Shown here: positions 44,124 to 52,472 of the stretch, one piece after another
Numbering within the stretch: the first letter of the stretch is position 1
Layout of the letters: each line of letters opens with the position of its first letter
The notes under the pieces: model-generated
What the model was told of the DNA's origin: nothing
What the model saw: the letters and a program-made list of their open reading frames with translations, nothing else
Databases searched by the model: none
Source: CAVZQN01 sp963837395
Lineage (GTDB): Bacteria > Acidobacteriota > HRBIN11 > JAKEFK01
DNA: 64,000 bases
Direction: 5' to 3'
Assembly (NCBI GenBank): GCA_963837395.1
Contig: CAWINI010000001.1
Coordinates: forward strand, 1-64,000
Program-made: the position numbers and the translations under genes

Positions 44124-44702
44124 TTAGGCTTTGGGCGAACCAGATATTGCACGATACAACCAGGCACGTGCAAGATTCCAATCTCGTTCAACGGTACCTA
44201 TAGAAACTTTTAGCACTTCGGCAATTTCTTCGCTTGTCATTCCACCGAAAAATTTCAATTCCACAATTCGGCTCTTCCGTTCATCAAATGAGGAAAGCTC
44301 AGTAAGTGCCTCATCTAAAGCGATCAAATCTATGTTTGGTTGTGAAATGGAACGCTCCGCAATGCTGAGTGATACCCGCTGAGCATGGCCGCCTCTTTTT
44401 GCTGCCGCACGATCGCGGGCATGGTGAGTAAGGATTCTACGCATGATTTCTGCAGCAATTCCCAAAAATTGTGCGCGATTTTTCCAATCGACTGAGTTTT
44501 GATTCACGAGTCGCGAGTATGCCTCATGAACCAGTGCAGTAGTTTGCAAGGTGTGTCCAGCACGTTCACGTTTCAGATAAACCGATGCAAGTCTTTTTAG
44601 TTCGGCGTAAACCACCGGCAGCATCTCGTCGAGTGCTGAGCGGTCACCTTTCCCCCAACCTATAAGCAGTTCCGTTACATTAGACCGAGGCGAAGAATCC
44701 AT
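44124..44702 (-). CDS. ECF RNA polymerase sigma factor (TIGR02999/Sig-70_X6 type)
   Basis: A 192-residue sigma factor: region 2 about 8-75 (NVTELLIGWGKGDRSALDEM, VYAELKRLASVYLKRERAGHTLQTTALVHEAYSRL), KNRAQFLGIAAEIMRRILTHHARDRAAAKRGG, and region 4 about 125-185 with the helix-turn-helix SRIVELKFFGGMTSEEIAEVLKVSIGTVERDW. This is the ECF group that travels with large Ser/Thr kinases; the kinase follows after 4 bases but is frameshifted. Start at 44702 (MDSSPRSN) is set by alignment with the sigma remnant at 3823; an upstream ATG at 44741 would add 13 residues. Confidence 0.93.
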   Translation of the reverse strand: MDSSPRSNVTELLIGWGKGDRSALDEMLPVVYAELKRLASVYLKRERAGHTLQTTALVHEAYSRLVNQNSVDWKNRAQFLGIAAEIMRRILTHHARDRAAAKRGGHAQRVSLSIAERSISQPNIDLIALDEALTELSSFDERKSRIVELKFFGGMTSEEIAEVLKVSIGTVERDWNLARAWLYRAISGSPKA

Positions 44703-44791
44703 ACCCGAAGAATATTTGTAGCTGTTGAGGGAGTTTATCACGAAACTGGCCGTTACTAATAGGAGAAGGATTTCGGTAAGGATGAAAGCAA

Positions 44792-45676
44792 ATGATTAGA
44801 AAAATTGCCGGTAACAACATTGTTCAAGAATCTAAATTTATTGAAACGAAGCCCGATGAAACCAAAGTCGATCGCACTCAGCAGTTAAACCAAAACATTA
44901 ACCCGACCGAAGCACAGAAATTTTCTTCAGCAATTGCCGCCGAAAGAAAATTTACCGGGTCCATAACTGAAACCATTGTTCGAAGAACTTTAGAGAACCA
45001 GCTGCAATCGAATTTCGCACTATCCAATGATACTTATGTTCCGGCTAATTCCGGCGCTGAAAACATTGCCGGTACTCTTTCCCGAATGCAAGAAGAATAT
45101 AAAAAGCAGCAGGCACAACATAGAGAAACAACAAAACTATGGGCTACTGTTAAACCTGAAATGGATCCTGCGACAGATGCGATGAACAAAGTTTCCGTTG
45201 GAACAGAAACAGCGAAAGTTGATCAGAAGGTTCCGATCGTTGGTGTTAACGAGATAGGAAGATTGAGTAGCGAACCACTTCCTTCAATTCCCGTTAATTC
45301 CGGCGTTCAAGACATTGCCGATACCCTTTCCCGAATGCAAGAAGAATATAAAAAGCAGCAGGCACAACATAGAGAAACAGCAAAACTATGGGCTTCGGTC
45401 AAACCTGAAATGGATCCTGCGACAGATGAGATGAACAAAGTTTCCGTTGGAACAGAAACAGCGAAAGTTGATCAGAAGGTTCCGATCGTTGGTGTCAACG
45501 AGATAGGAAGATTGAGTAGCGAACCACTTCCTTCGGCTCCTGTCAATTCCGGCGCTCAGGAAGCCGCAGACATTTTTTCTGGCATGGAAGAAGCTTATAA
45601 AAAGCAGCAAGAAGAACAAAAAAAAGCGGTAAAGTTGGGAGTGGCCGTCCTTAATCAGGATCTTCCTGATGTCTGA
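44792..45676 (+). CDS. Protein with 83-residue tandem repeats, unknown function
   Basis: A 294-residue hydrophilic protein without signal peptide or membrane helix. After an 85-residue lead it holds 249-bp (83-codon) tandem units: 45047-45295, 45296-45544 and a partial third to the stop. The first two are nearly identical (NSG--(N/D)IA-TLSRMQEEYKKQQAQ, KLWA-VKPEMDPAT, GVNEIGRLSSEPLPS); the third diverges. Helical, Gln/Lys/Glu-rich segments suggest coiled coil. It diverges from the sigma/kinase operon (gap about 90 bases), hinting at shared control. Unit number may vary among strains. Confidence 0.8.
   Translation: MIRKIAGNNIVQESKFIETKPDETKVDRTQQLNQNINPTEAQKFSSAIAAERKFTGSITETIVRRTLENQLQSNFALSNDTYVPANSGAENIAGTLSRMQEEYKKQQAQHRETTKLWATVKPEMDPATDAMNKVSVGTETAKVDQKVPIVGVNEIGRLSSEPLPSIPVNSGVQDIADTLSRMQEEYKKQQAQHRETAKLWASVKPEMDPATDEMNKVSVGTETAKVDQKVPIVGVNEIGRLSSEPLPSAPVNSGAQEAADIFSGMEEAYKKQQEEQKKAVKLGVAVLNQDLPDV
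45047..45676 (+). repeat. 249-bp in-frame tandem repeat (2 full units plus partial third)
   Basis: Boundaries set by AATTCCGGCG at 45047, 45296 and 45545 (the last reads AATTCCGGCGCTC). Units 1 and 2 differ at only a few positions, implying recent duplication or gene conversion. Confidence 0.88.
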
Positions 45677-45723
45677 AATCTCGTTTTTACCTCAAGCTTT
45701 ACTTTACCAGCGCCTCCAGGGTG

Positions 45724-45842
45724 TAGCACTATTTGCATCGTACGATACTGATGTTGAATCAGTCTATCCGATAGCAGATTTGAATGTCGGAGTTCCGACA
45801 ACTCATCAATCTTCTGAATGAGGCTAAAGTTAAACCTCATCG
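45724..45842. repeat. Dispersed intergenic repeat, copy B
   Basis: Relative of 40550-40697. Contains TCGTACGA (45738-45745) and a perfect TGTCGGA-GT-TCCGACA palindrome (45785-45800), followed by ATCAATCTTCTGAATGAG and AAGTTAAACCTCATCG. With copy A it brackets the sigma/kinase/repeat-protein module. The remainder of the gap to 45998 shows only GGCTTT/AAAGCC around 45920-45946 and the RBS AAGGAGAA for the next gene. Confidence 0.7.
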
Positions 45843-45997
45843 CGCCCTTGTCATATCCACAACACCACGGGTATCATATTCAATTCCAAATTAAACTTTA
45901 GTTCTTTTCAGAGGCCCGGCTTTCCTTCGTCGCGGCGGACAAAGCCAGCCTCATGACGGAAGAAATTTCATAGCATCGTGTCTATATAAAGGAGAAC

Positions 45998-46606
45998 ATG
46001 TTCAAAAAGCTTTTCGCTTTTGGAGCAAAATCTGATCCTGTTCTGAACGAACGAGACTTACAAGAACGAAGTCTAATTCGGGCAGCACAACAGGGTGATC
46101 ATGGTGCATTCCGAATGCTTTACGACTCTTATCATGGACAGCTTTACAACTTGACCTATTACATGTTGAAAGATTCACACCTTGCGGAAGATACGTTACA
46201 GAGTATCTTTCTGAAAATTTATCGTGGGCTTCCCGGTTATCGATTTGAGTCGAGTTTCAAGACCTGGGCTTATCGAATTGCGGTTAATGAAGCAAAGAAT
46301 CAACTTCGAAACAAAAAAAGCGATTTACCCTTGACCGTTATTACGGGGACAACTCAAGAAATGCATGAGGCGCCGGGTCCACATGAAGAACAGTTAATGC
46401 AGCAACGCGAAGCGATCGTCAGACGGGCATTAATGGAACTTTCTCCAAAAATGCGGACTGTCATAGTGCTTAAGTATGTTGATGGTCTTTCGTACGATGA
46501 AATCGCCACTGTGTTAGATTGCTCCCCGGGAACCGTTGCTTCCCGCTTGAACAGAGCTCTCGAAAAATTAGAAGCGCTCCTGGCACCGTTCAGGAGTCTT
46601 CTGTAG
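45998..46606 (+). CDS. ECF RNA polymerase sigma factor (RpoE-like)
   Basis: A 202-residue sigma factor. Region 2 about 28-95 (GDHGAFRMLYDSYHGQLYNLTYYML, EDTLQSIFLKIYRGLPGYRFESSFKTWAYRIAVNEAKNQLR) and region 4 about 140-195 (LSPKMRTVIVLKYVDGLSYDEIATVLDCSPGTVASRL). Typical RpoE-like ECF length. AAGGAGAAC precedes the ATG. It is followed by an anti-sigma gene after 10 bases and a TonB receptor, so it probably controls that receptor and itself. Confidence 0.95.
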   Translation: MFKKLFAFGAKSDPVLNERDLQERSLIRAAQQGDHGAFRMLYDSYHGQLYNLTYYMLKDSHLAEDTLQSIFLKIYRGLPGYRFESSFKTWAYRIAVNEAKNQLRNKKSDLPLTVITGTTQEMHEAPGPHEEQLMQQREAIVRRALMELSPKMRTVIVLKYVDGLSYDEIATVLDCSPGTVASRLNRALEKLEALLAPFRSLL

Positions 46607-46616
46607 GAAGGTCGCT

Positions 46617-47276
46617 ATGAAATGTTTGCGAATTGATGTTTCACGAAAACTTTTACCATATCTTCACGGCGTTTTGTCTGTGCCGGAAGCAAAAAAGATT
46701 GAAAAACATCTTTCACGCTGCAGTTCATGCAAAGCAAAAGCAAATCGTCTTCTTGAAGGTGATACATTTGCTCGATTGGTTCCGGCAGTCAGTTCAAAAG
46801 AAAATGGATGGTCGGAAATAGAAGCGGCGATTTCCAGGGAACAATTTCCAACTGCTCACGTTTCCCGAAAGTTTATGAGAGCGTGTGCAGTGATTACAGT
46901 TCTCTCGATCACTGCATTTTTTGGCTGGCGGATCGGCCGTTTATCAACAAATACCCCATACAATTTTGAATCCGATGAATATCGTTCCGTAGCCATTCAT
47001 GAAATGCCTTCAAATATCGAACCACACGTAGTTACGGAAGGTTACATCAGCGAAGTGCGCTTTGATCATGAAGATGGTGATCTATTGTTTAAGCTGGTGG
47101 AAAACTTAGAGCAACCTTCGCCGTTTGTGATTTGCGAAATTATTCCGCCTAGCAACCTGGATGCACCAACAGTTGGTAAAAGAGTTCGTGTTTATGGTGT
47201 CAGCCGTTACGATGCTAAAGAAGATCATCAATGGTATGAAGTCCACCCTGTAATGGCGATTGAACCACTTAAATAA
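46617..47276 (+). CDS. Anti-sigma factor with zinc-finger and one membrane helix
   Basis: A 219-residue membrane protein. The N-terminal anti-sigma zinc motif is IEKHLSRCSSCKAKAN (His-x3-Cys-x2-Cys, about 33-41) with an upstream Cys2 as possible fourth ligand. One membrane helix lies at about 87-105 (AVITVLSITAFFGWRIG). The periplasmic part (about 110-219) contains an OB-like strand set (VVTEGYISEVRFDHEDGDLLFKLV...GKRVRVYGVSRYD). It binds the sigma factor encoded 10 bases upstream until signalled, presumably from the periplasm. GGAAGG precedes the ATG. Confidence 0.9.
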   Translation: MKCLRIDVSRKLLPYLHGVLSVPEAKKIEKHLSRCSSCKAKANRLLEGDTFARLVPAVSSKENGWSEIEAAISREQFPTAHVSRKFMRACAVITVLSITAFFGWRIGRLSTNTPYNFESDEYRSVAIHEMPSNIEPHVVTEGYISEVRFDHEDGDLLFKLVENLEQPSPFVICEIIPPSNLDAPTVGKRVRVYGVSRYDAKEDHQWYEVHPVMAIEPLK

Positions 47277-47299
47277 ACTGAATCGTACAGGAATATTTC

Positions 47300-50026
47300 A
47301 TGTCAATTCGAGATAAGGTCTGCCGTACATTCGCAAAATTCTTGTTTTTGATTTCTACAGCGACTTTTGCTCCAGATGTAGAAGCTCTGGAAGGTATCGT
47401 TCGAGATCCTGAAGGCAATCCGGTTCCCAGCGCTCAAATCAGTTTGTACAATTCACAGCAATCGGTAATTGCATCTGACAGCTCTGATGATGATGGCAAA
47501 TTTTCTCTTCCGAGTGTGAAGCCTGGAAGTTATGTTCTGTTAGTTCGCGCCAAAGGATTTTCAGATTACCGAAGTTCTGCTGAAATCAAAGGAACAGCTG
47601 ATGAATCAATTGAAGTTCAAGTAGGACTTGAGGCTATTAGTGAGCAAGTAACAGTTACCGCCAGCCGCGATCGCGTTGAACCATTGGACAAAGTTCCGCA
47701 GCAGGTGAATGTAATTCCGCAAGATGAAATTGCGGAACGTGCCAAAACTGTATTAGCACAGGTTGCGAATGAAGAAGTCGGCGTTTCTTTGCAAAGAACA
47801 AGCCCCAGCCTTGGAGGAATTTTTGTAAGAGGCCTTACGGGCAATAAGGTAAACGTATTTATAGATGGAGTCCGATATTCGAATTCCGGAGCCAGAGGCG
47901 GAATCAATACATTCTTGAATCTGATCGATCCGGCTTCATTGGAGACAGTTGAAATATTACGCGGACCAAGCAGTTCACTTTATGGAAGCGATGCGATCGG
48001 TGGCAGTGTTCAGCTGCTATCACGCCTGCCTGCATTTTCACCGGATGGGCGTGAACTGAATACCGGATTCATCACGTTCGCTAATTCATCCGATGAAGGT
48101 TATGGCTCCAGTCTTTGGACATCTTACAGTACACCGTCATTTGCGATATTAGGCAGCGCAAGCGGTCATCGTGTGAATGAGATCAGACCTGGCGACGGAA
48201 TCGATTCACATAATGCAGTCACCCGATTTTTTGATTTACCGTCCGAAGTAGCTGTGGATGAACACTTGCCACATACCGACTTCACACAATATGGCGGCAT
48301 GCTCAAACTTGCATGGACTCCCGCTGAAAATTCGCAAATTACTGCGAGCTACATGCGCGGGCAACAAGATGATGGAAAACGTTACGATCAACTCATCGGT
48401 GGCGATGGGAATCTAATCGCAGATTTGCGGAACTTAATGCTGGATTTTTTCTGTGTGAAATATGATCTATCACAACCCGGATGGTTCGATCATCTCAGTG
48501 CAGGCTATTCGTTTAACAGCCAGCGCGAAGAGCGCGTGAATCAAGGCGGAAATGGAAATCCCCTCGCAGCTATCAATCATGAATATGAACGCACCTCTGT
48601 TCATGGGTTTCAAGGCCAATTAAGTAAAGCGATTAGTGCGAATCAAACAATCAGTCTTGGTGCCGATTTTTATGCAGAAGGAATCAATTCGCCTTCATTT
48701 CGTGAAGATCCCGTAACTCATGAAGGCACAGTTCGCAGAGGGAGAATTCCTGATGATGCCACATTCAATCATGGCGGCATCTTTGGTGAATATACATTTG
48801 ATGCAATCCCTGAGACCTTACGAATTCTTACAAACTTGCGATACAGTTTCGCTGATTATAAAGCTGAAGCAGCCGACTCCCCTATCGTAAATGGCGAACC
48901 ATTGTGGCCGAATGATTCACTTGATGTTGATTCACTAACATATCGAATCGGTACGGTATGGAGCGCCGCCGAAAATTTTCAAGTTCTTGCAAACTTCAGC
49001 CGCGGATTTCGTGCTCCTCACATGACCGATCTTGGGACTCTGGGATTAACCGGATCAGGATTTGAAGTCGCTGCACCTGATGTTTCAGAACTTGGCGGAA
49101 CAGTTGGTTCAACTGCAGATAGCAATGCTGTTTCGACCGGCATTGCAGTTGAACAATTGAACCCTGAAACAAATCAAATGTATGAAGTCGGTGCACGATA
49201 TCAAAGCGATCGTTTTGATACAAATTTTGCTTTCTTCGTTAATGACATTAATGACAACATCACGAAACAATCTCTGATTCTTCCCCAAGGGGCAGTTGGA
49301 CTTACGCTCGGAGACGAAACCATAGTTTCTCAAAATCCAAACGGTGTTGTTTTTGTTGGTGCAAGTTCAAGCCCGGTTCTGGTGCGAACAAATTTTGATG
49401 ATGCGCGGATTTACGGATTCGAGCACACATTGAATTTCAAAATTGGTTCTGAGTGGAGCGCAGGCACGATCTTTACATATTTACATGCTGAAGATAAAAG
49501 AACGGGGTTAGCTCCAAACATTGAAGGTGGAACTCCTGCACCGGATGGCTATGTGAAGGTTCGATATAAACCGGAACGCAAATCATTTTGGATTGAACCT
49601 TATGTCCATTTTGCTTTGGATCAGGACCGGCTTTCTACGTTGGATCGCGAAGATCGTAGAACTGGCGCAGGCCGCAGCAGATCCAGCATTACAAATTTCT
49701 TCCTGAATGGTGCAACCGCACGCGGACTTGTTAATCCAGGAACCGATGGTGCGTTTGGAACTGCTGATGATTTCTTAATTGAAACCGGCGAAACGCTGCA
49801 CCAAATTCTGGTGCGCGTGCTTGGTACCGATCTGCAATCAAATTCTTTATTCGATCAAGTCGAAGGTTACGCTACCTTGAATATCCGTTTTGGATTCAGA
49901 TTAGGCGAGCGGCATAATTTCTTAGTTGAACTTGAAAATCTAAATGATCAAAACTATCGCGGAATCAGCTGGGGCGTAGATGCTCCAGGCAGAGGAATAT
50001 ACGTTCGTTATAGTTTGGGATTTTGA
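47300..50026 (+). CDS. TonB-dependent receptor with carboxypeptidase-regulatory-like N-terminus
   Basis: A 908-residue outer-membrane receptor: signal peptide (to about 30), CarboxypepD_reg-like domain (EGIVRDPEGNPVPSAQISLYN...GKFSLPSVKPGSYVLLVRAKGF, 30-100), plug (VTASRDRVEPLDKVPQQVNVIP...GVSLQRTSPSLGGIFVRGL, 115-240) and a 22-strand-type barrel ending in aromatic GIYVRYSLGF. Likely imports a siderophore, vitamin or glycan; ligand unknown. It follows sigma and anti-sigma genes in one operon. No SusD-like partner. A terminator at 50067 follows. Confidence 0.93.
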   Translation: MSIRDKVCRTFAKFLFLISTATFAPDVEALEGIVRDPEGNPVPSAQISLYNSQQSVIASDSSDDDGKFSLPSVKPGSYVLLVRAKGFSDYRSSAEIKGTADESIEVQVGLEAISEQVTVTASRDRVEPLDKVPQQVNVIPQDEIAERAKTVLAQVANEEVGVSLQRTSPSLGGIFVRGLTGNKVNVFIDGVRYSNSGARGGINTFLNLIDPASLETVEILRGPSSSLYGSDAIGGSVQLLSRLPAFSPDGRELNTGFITFANSSDEGYGSSLWTSYSTPSFAILGSASGHRVNEIRPGDGIDSHNAVTRFFDLPSEVAVDEHLPHTDFTQYGGMLKLAWTPAENSQITASYMRGQQDDGKRYDQLIGGDGNLIADLRNLMLDFFCVKYDLSQPGWFDHLSAGYSFNSQREERVNQGGNGNPLAAINHEYERTSVHGFQGQLSKAISANQTISLGADFYAEGINSPSFREDPVTHEGTVRRGRIPDDATFNHGGIFGEYTFDAIPETLRILTNLRYSFADYKAEAADSPIVNGEPLWPNDSLDVDSLTYRIGTVWSAAENFQVLANFSRGFRAPHMTDLGTLGLTGSGFEVAAPDVSELGGTVGSTADSNAVSTGIAVEQLNPETNQMYEVGARYQSDRFDTNFAFFVNDINDNITKQSLILPQGAVGLTLGDETIVSQNPNGVVFVGASSSPVLVRTNFDDARIYGFEHTLNFKIGSEWSAGTIFTYLHAEDKRTGLAPNIEGGTPAPDGYVKVRYKPERKSFWIEPYVHFALDQDRLSTLDREDRRTGAGRSRSSITNFFLNGATARGLVNPGTDGAFGTADDFLIETGETLHQILVRVLGTDLQSNSLFDQVEGYATLNIRFGFRLGERHNFLVELENLNDQNYRGISWGVDAPGRGIYVRYSLGF

Positions 50027-50066
50027 ATCAAATCCCAAAATAGGTCTTATTAAACCCTTCACTACA

Positions 50067-50109
50067 GATAGGGGATCTGGTCGCTCGGATCCCTTATCTT
50101 CTTTCTTAT
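50067..50109 (+). terminator. Intrinsic terminator after the TonB receptor
   Basis: Arms GATAGGGGATC (50067-50077) and GATCCCTTATC (50088-50098), one wobble, 10-nt loop, then TTCTTTCTTAT. Right polarity for the plus strand. Confidence 0.75.
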
Positions 50110-50126
50110 ATCACAAAAGATATGCA

Positions 50127-50597
50127 TTATTCGTCTCGCGTAAACTCCATGACCCAATTTGTTTCCCAGGTTTTTCCGCCATCTTCTGAATATGCCTGCT
50201 CCCAACGGCATGATTTGGCTGTGATCTCCGACCAGATGAACCTGCAATAAATACTTCTTCCTTCAAACATTTCTTGATCATAAAATTCACCGATTCCATT
50301 CTTGAAACTGCCGATCATCGGTGGGTCCAAAAATCCATTACTGCTATTTGCCCAATATAAACTCCATTGTTGCGACTTGGGATTGAAAAGACGCAGAGTC
50401 ATTCCTTGTAAACGACCTGACGGCGATTCTCCTTCTATCTCATCAATATTCCCCTTACCATTCCACAGTTGTCTTGCTACGGCAGTGCTTTCGAATTCAT
50501 CCCAGGAATTTGAACCCTTCAATCTTTCTTTTAACTTACGATGCCGGACTTTCCATTTGCCGAATAAGAAATCGAAATCATGATTTTGTTCACTCAT
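50127..50597 (-). CDS. DUF1579-like hypothetical protein
   Basis: A 156-residue soluble protein. The opening HDFDFLFGKWKVRHRKLKERL and the sequence of strands (MTLRLFNPKSQQWSLYWANS, GIGEFYDQEMFEGRSIYCRFIWSEI, AYSEDGGKTWETNWVMEF) match the lipocalin-like barrel typical of DUF1579 proteins. The final SEDGGKTWE looks like an Asp-box turn. No signal peptide. Function unknown. Convergent with the TonB receptor; no operon partner. Confidence 0.8.
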   Translation of the reverse strand: MSEQNHDFDFLFGKWKVRHRKLKERLKGSNSWDEFESTAVARQLWNGKGNIDEIEGESPSGRLQGMTLRLFNPKSQQWSLYWANSSNGFLDPPMIGSFKNGIGEFYDQEMFEGRSIYCRFIWSEITAKSCRWEQAYSEDGGKTWETNWVMEFTRDE

Positions 50598-50688
50598 TTT
50601 GCGCCTCCGTGGTTCCTTATTCTAAGATCTGAATGGTAATATTAAAATGTCCATTTTTATGAAATTTTATATATCCACTAACAGCTCG

Positions 50689-50710
50689 GCCGGCGAGCCG
50701 CCGGCGCTAC
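50689..50710. repeat. GC-rich palindromic intergenic repeat (copy g)
   Basis: GCCGGCG-AGC-CGCCGGC at 50689-50705 with CTACA following: same 17-mer as at 1337-1353, 49 kb away. Lies 12 bases before the MocR-type start. Confidence 0.8.
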
Positions 50711-50717
50711 AAAACGC

Positions 50718-52169
50718 ATGAAAAAAGAAAATTCGGCAATTCACCCTTACTTCCCTTTTGAACGCAAATCCGCAATTCCGTTCTACAAACAAATCTATGA
50801 TGGTTATCGAAATGCAATCCTTGGAGGTCAGCTTCGGGCCGGACAACGATTGCAATCTACACGCGCACTCGCTACAGAATTGCGGATTTCAAGATTACCG
50901 GTGGTAATTGCGTATGAACAATTACTTCATGAAGGATACATCGAAGGGAAAATCGGAGCAGGAACTTTTGTAAAACATTCAATTCCAGATGAACTCACGA
51001 ATGCTCCACGCCATCGTGTCAGCCCTCAATCTGAATCACCTGAAATTGCGGAAGAATTTAGCAACCTGCTTGGCCCGTTTCGTGTCAGCCTTCCAGCATT
51101 AGATCATTTTCCAATGAAACTCTGGTCACGCCTTGTTTCACATCATTCCAGAAATTTCCGGATAGAAAATATGGCTTATGGTGATCCTGCCGGTCACTTG
51201 CTGCTGCGCGAAGCGATCGCGGAATATTTGCGAACGGCAAGAGCCGTTAAATGTGAAGCAAGTCAGATAATCATCGTCTCCGGTTCTCAACTTGCACTTC
51301 AAATGTGCGCACGAGCTTTGTTAACAAGCTCCGATTCAGTGTGTGCAGAAGAACCTGGTTATCCTGGTGCCAGAGATGCTTTGCAAGCATCTGGTGCAAA
51401 CTTAATTCCAATCCCGGTTGATGATCAAGGGATTTCAATTCAAAAACTTACATCCACTAAAAAAAGAGTTCGTGTGGTTTATGTGACCCCATCACATCAA
51501 TATCCGCTGGGAACGTTGATGTCTGCATCCAGACGTCTGGAGTTGCTTGATTGGGCCGATCAAACTCGAACCTGGATCATCGAAGATGATTATGACAGCG
51601 AATATCGTTATGCAAGTCGCCCCTTAGGATCATTACAAGGCTTGGATAATTCTTCACGCGTAATTTATATCGGTACATTTAGCAAAGTTTTATTTCCATC
51701 GCTCCGCATTGGTTACATCGTGGTGCCGCGCGAATTGGTAAAAAATTTTGTGAAGATTCGCGAAAGCCTGGATATTTTTTCTCCTACACTCCATCAACTT
51801 GTTTTGACCGATTTTATCGAACAAGGTCATTTTGTCCGCCATCTGCGAAGGATGCGTTCCATTTATGTTGAAAGGAAAAATGCGTTAGTGGCAAGTCTTC
51901 GAAAGCATTTCGGAGATTTACTAACTCCCTGCAATACCGATGGTGGATTGCATCTATGCACATTCTTACCGAAACGAATTAATGATCAAGAAATTGCGCA
52001 GAGCGCTGCGAAACGAGGGATCAGCATAATGCCACTATCAAGTTGTTACGCTGGTAAAAAATCGATGAGCGGACTCGTTCTTGGATTTGCTTGCGCGAAT
52101 GAATCTCAGATCGAAGCAGCAACGAAAATATTGAGTCAAATTATCGGGCGATTGAATCACGACGTCTAA
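50718..52169 (+). CDS. MocR/PdxR-type GntR-aminotransferase transcription regulator
   Basis: A 483-residue fusion: N-terminal GntR winged helix (about 18-85; IPFYKQIYDGYRNAILGGQLRAGQRLQSTRALATELRISR) and a fold-type I aminotransferase-like domain (about 115-480) with the PLP Lys in YIGTFSKVLFPSLRIGY and upstream Asp in IIEDDYDSEYRY. Typical MocR size. Such proteins sense PLP or an amine and regulate vitamin B6 or amine genes. No pdx gene is adjacent here. The palindrome copy g lies directly upstream. Confidence 0.94.
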   Translation: MKKENSAIHPYFPFERKSAIPFYKQIYDGYRNAILGGQLRAGQRLQSTRALATELRISRLPVVIAYEQLLHEGYIEGKIGAGTFVKHSIPDELTNAPRHRVSPQSESPEIAEEFSNLLGPFRVSLPALDHFPMKLWSRLVSHHSRNFRIENMAYGDPAGHLLLREAIAEYLRTARAVKCEASQIIIVSGSQLALQMCARALLTSSDSVCAEEPGYPGARDALQASGANLIPIPVDDQGISIQKLTSTKKRVRVVYVTPSHQYPLGTLMSASRRLELLDWADQTRTWIIEDDYDSEYRYASRPLGSLQGLDNSSRVIYIGTFSKVLFPSLRIGYIVVPRELVKNFVKIRESLDIFSPTLHQLVLTDFIEQGHFVRHLRRMRSIYVERKNALVASLRKHFGDLLTPCNTDGGLHLCTFLPKRINDQEIAQSAAKRGISIMPLSSCYAGKKSMSGLVLGFACANESQIEAATKILSQIIGRLNHDV

Positions 52170-52256
52170 ATCAAAGACTGTGTGACAAAGGATTCATGCA
52201 AGTCGCTACGGCATCTTACCTCCCGCGGTTTAGTTTTAACCTTCGAGGAGGAAGAC

Positions 52257-52409
52257 ATGACAACTTTATTACTAATTGTCCTCGTTCTTCTGGTGATCGG
52301 CGCACTACCGGCATGGCCCTACAGTTCCGGCTGGGGTTATTTCCCAAGCGGAATTATCGGATTAGTTGTCGTCGTGCTTTTAATCCTGTTCTTAATGGGC
52401 CGGCTATAA
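52257..52409 (+). CDS. DUF3309-family small membrane protein
   Basis: A 50-residue protein of two hydrophobic segments (LLLIVLVLLVIGALP and IIGLVVVVLLILFLMG) linked by AWPYSSGWGYFPSG, the DUF3309 pattern. GAGGAGG lies 7 bases before the ATG, an excellent RBS for so small a gene. Function unknown; often stress-related in annotation only. A hairpin at 52429-52453 follows. Confidence 0.88.
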   Translation: MTTLLLIVLVLLVIGALPAWPYSSGWGYFPSGIIGLVVVVLLILFLMGRL

Positions 52410-52428
52410 ATCTAAATCATTTGATGAG

Positions 52429-52453
52429 GCGGTTGCAGCACTTTTGCAACCGC
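52429..52453. terminator. Stem-loop between convergent small genes
   Basis: GCGGTTGCA (52429-52437) and TGCAACCGC (52445-52453), 9-bp perfect stem with a 7-nt loop. There is no strong T run on the plus side (TTCAGATTT). Shared terminator for the DUF3309 gene and the gene ending at 52473 is likely. Confidence 0.6.
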
Positions 52454-52472
52454 TTCAGATTTAGAATGACTA

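Noticed and set aside
45047..45676. Long tandem repeats that could suggest a CRISPR array
   Set aside because: The 249-bp units are in-frame codons of one protein with no short repeat/spacer structure. No CRISPR array or cas gene was seen in the window.
44792..45676. Toxin or adhesin role for the repeat protein
   Set aside because: No signal peptide, membrane helix or known toxin motif; function left open.
45655..45840. 61-codon minus-strand frame over repeat copy B
   Set aside because: Possibly a gene remnant, but copy A has stops in the same reading and no start signals are seen; kept as a repeat rather than a gene.
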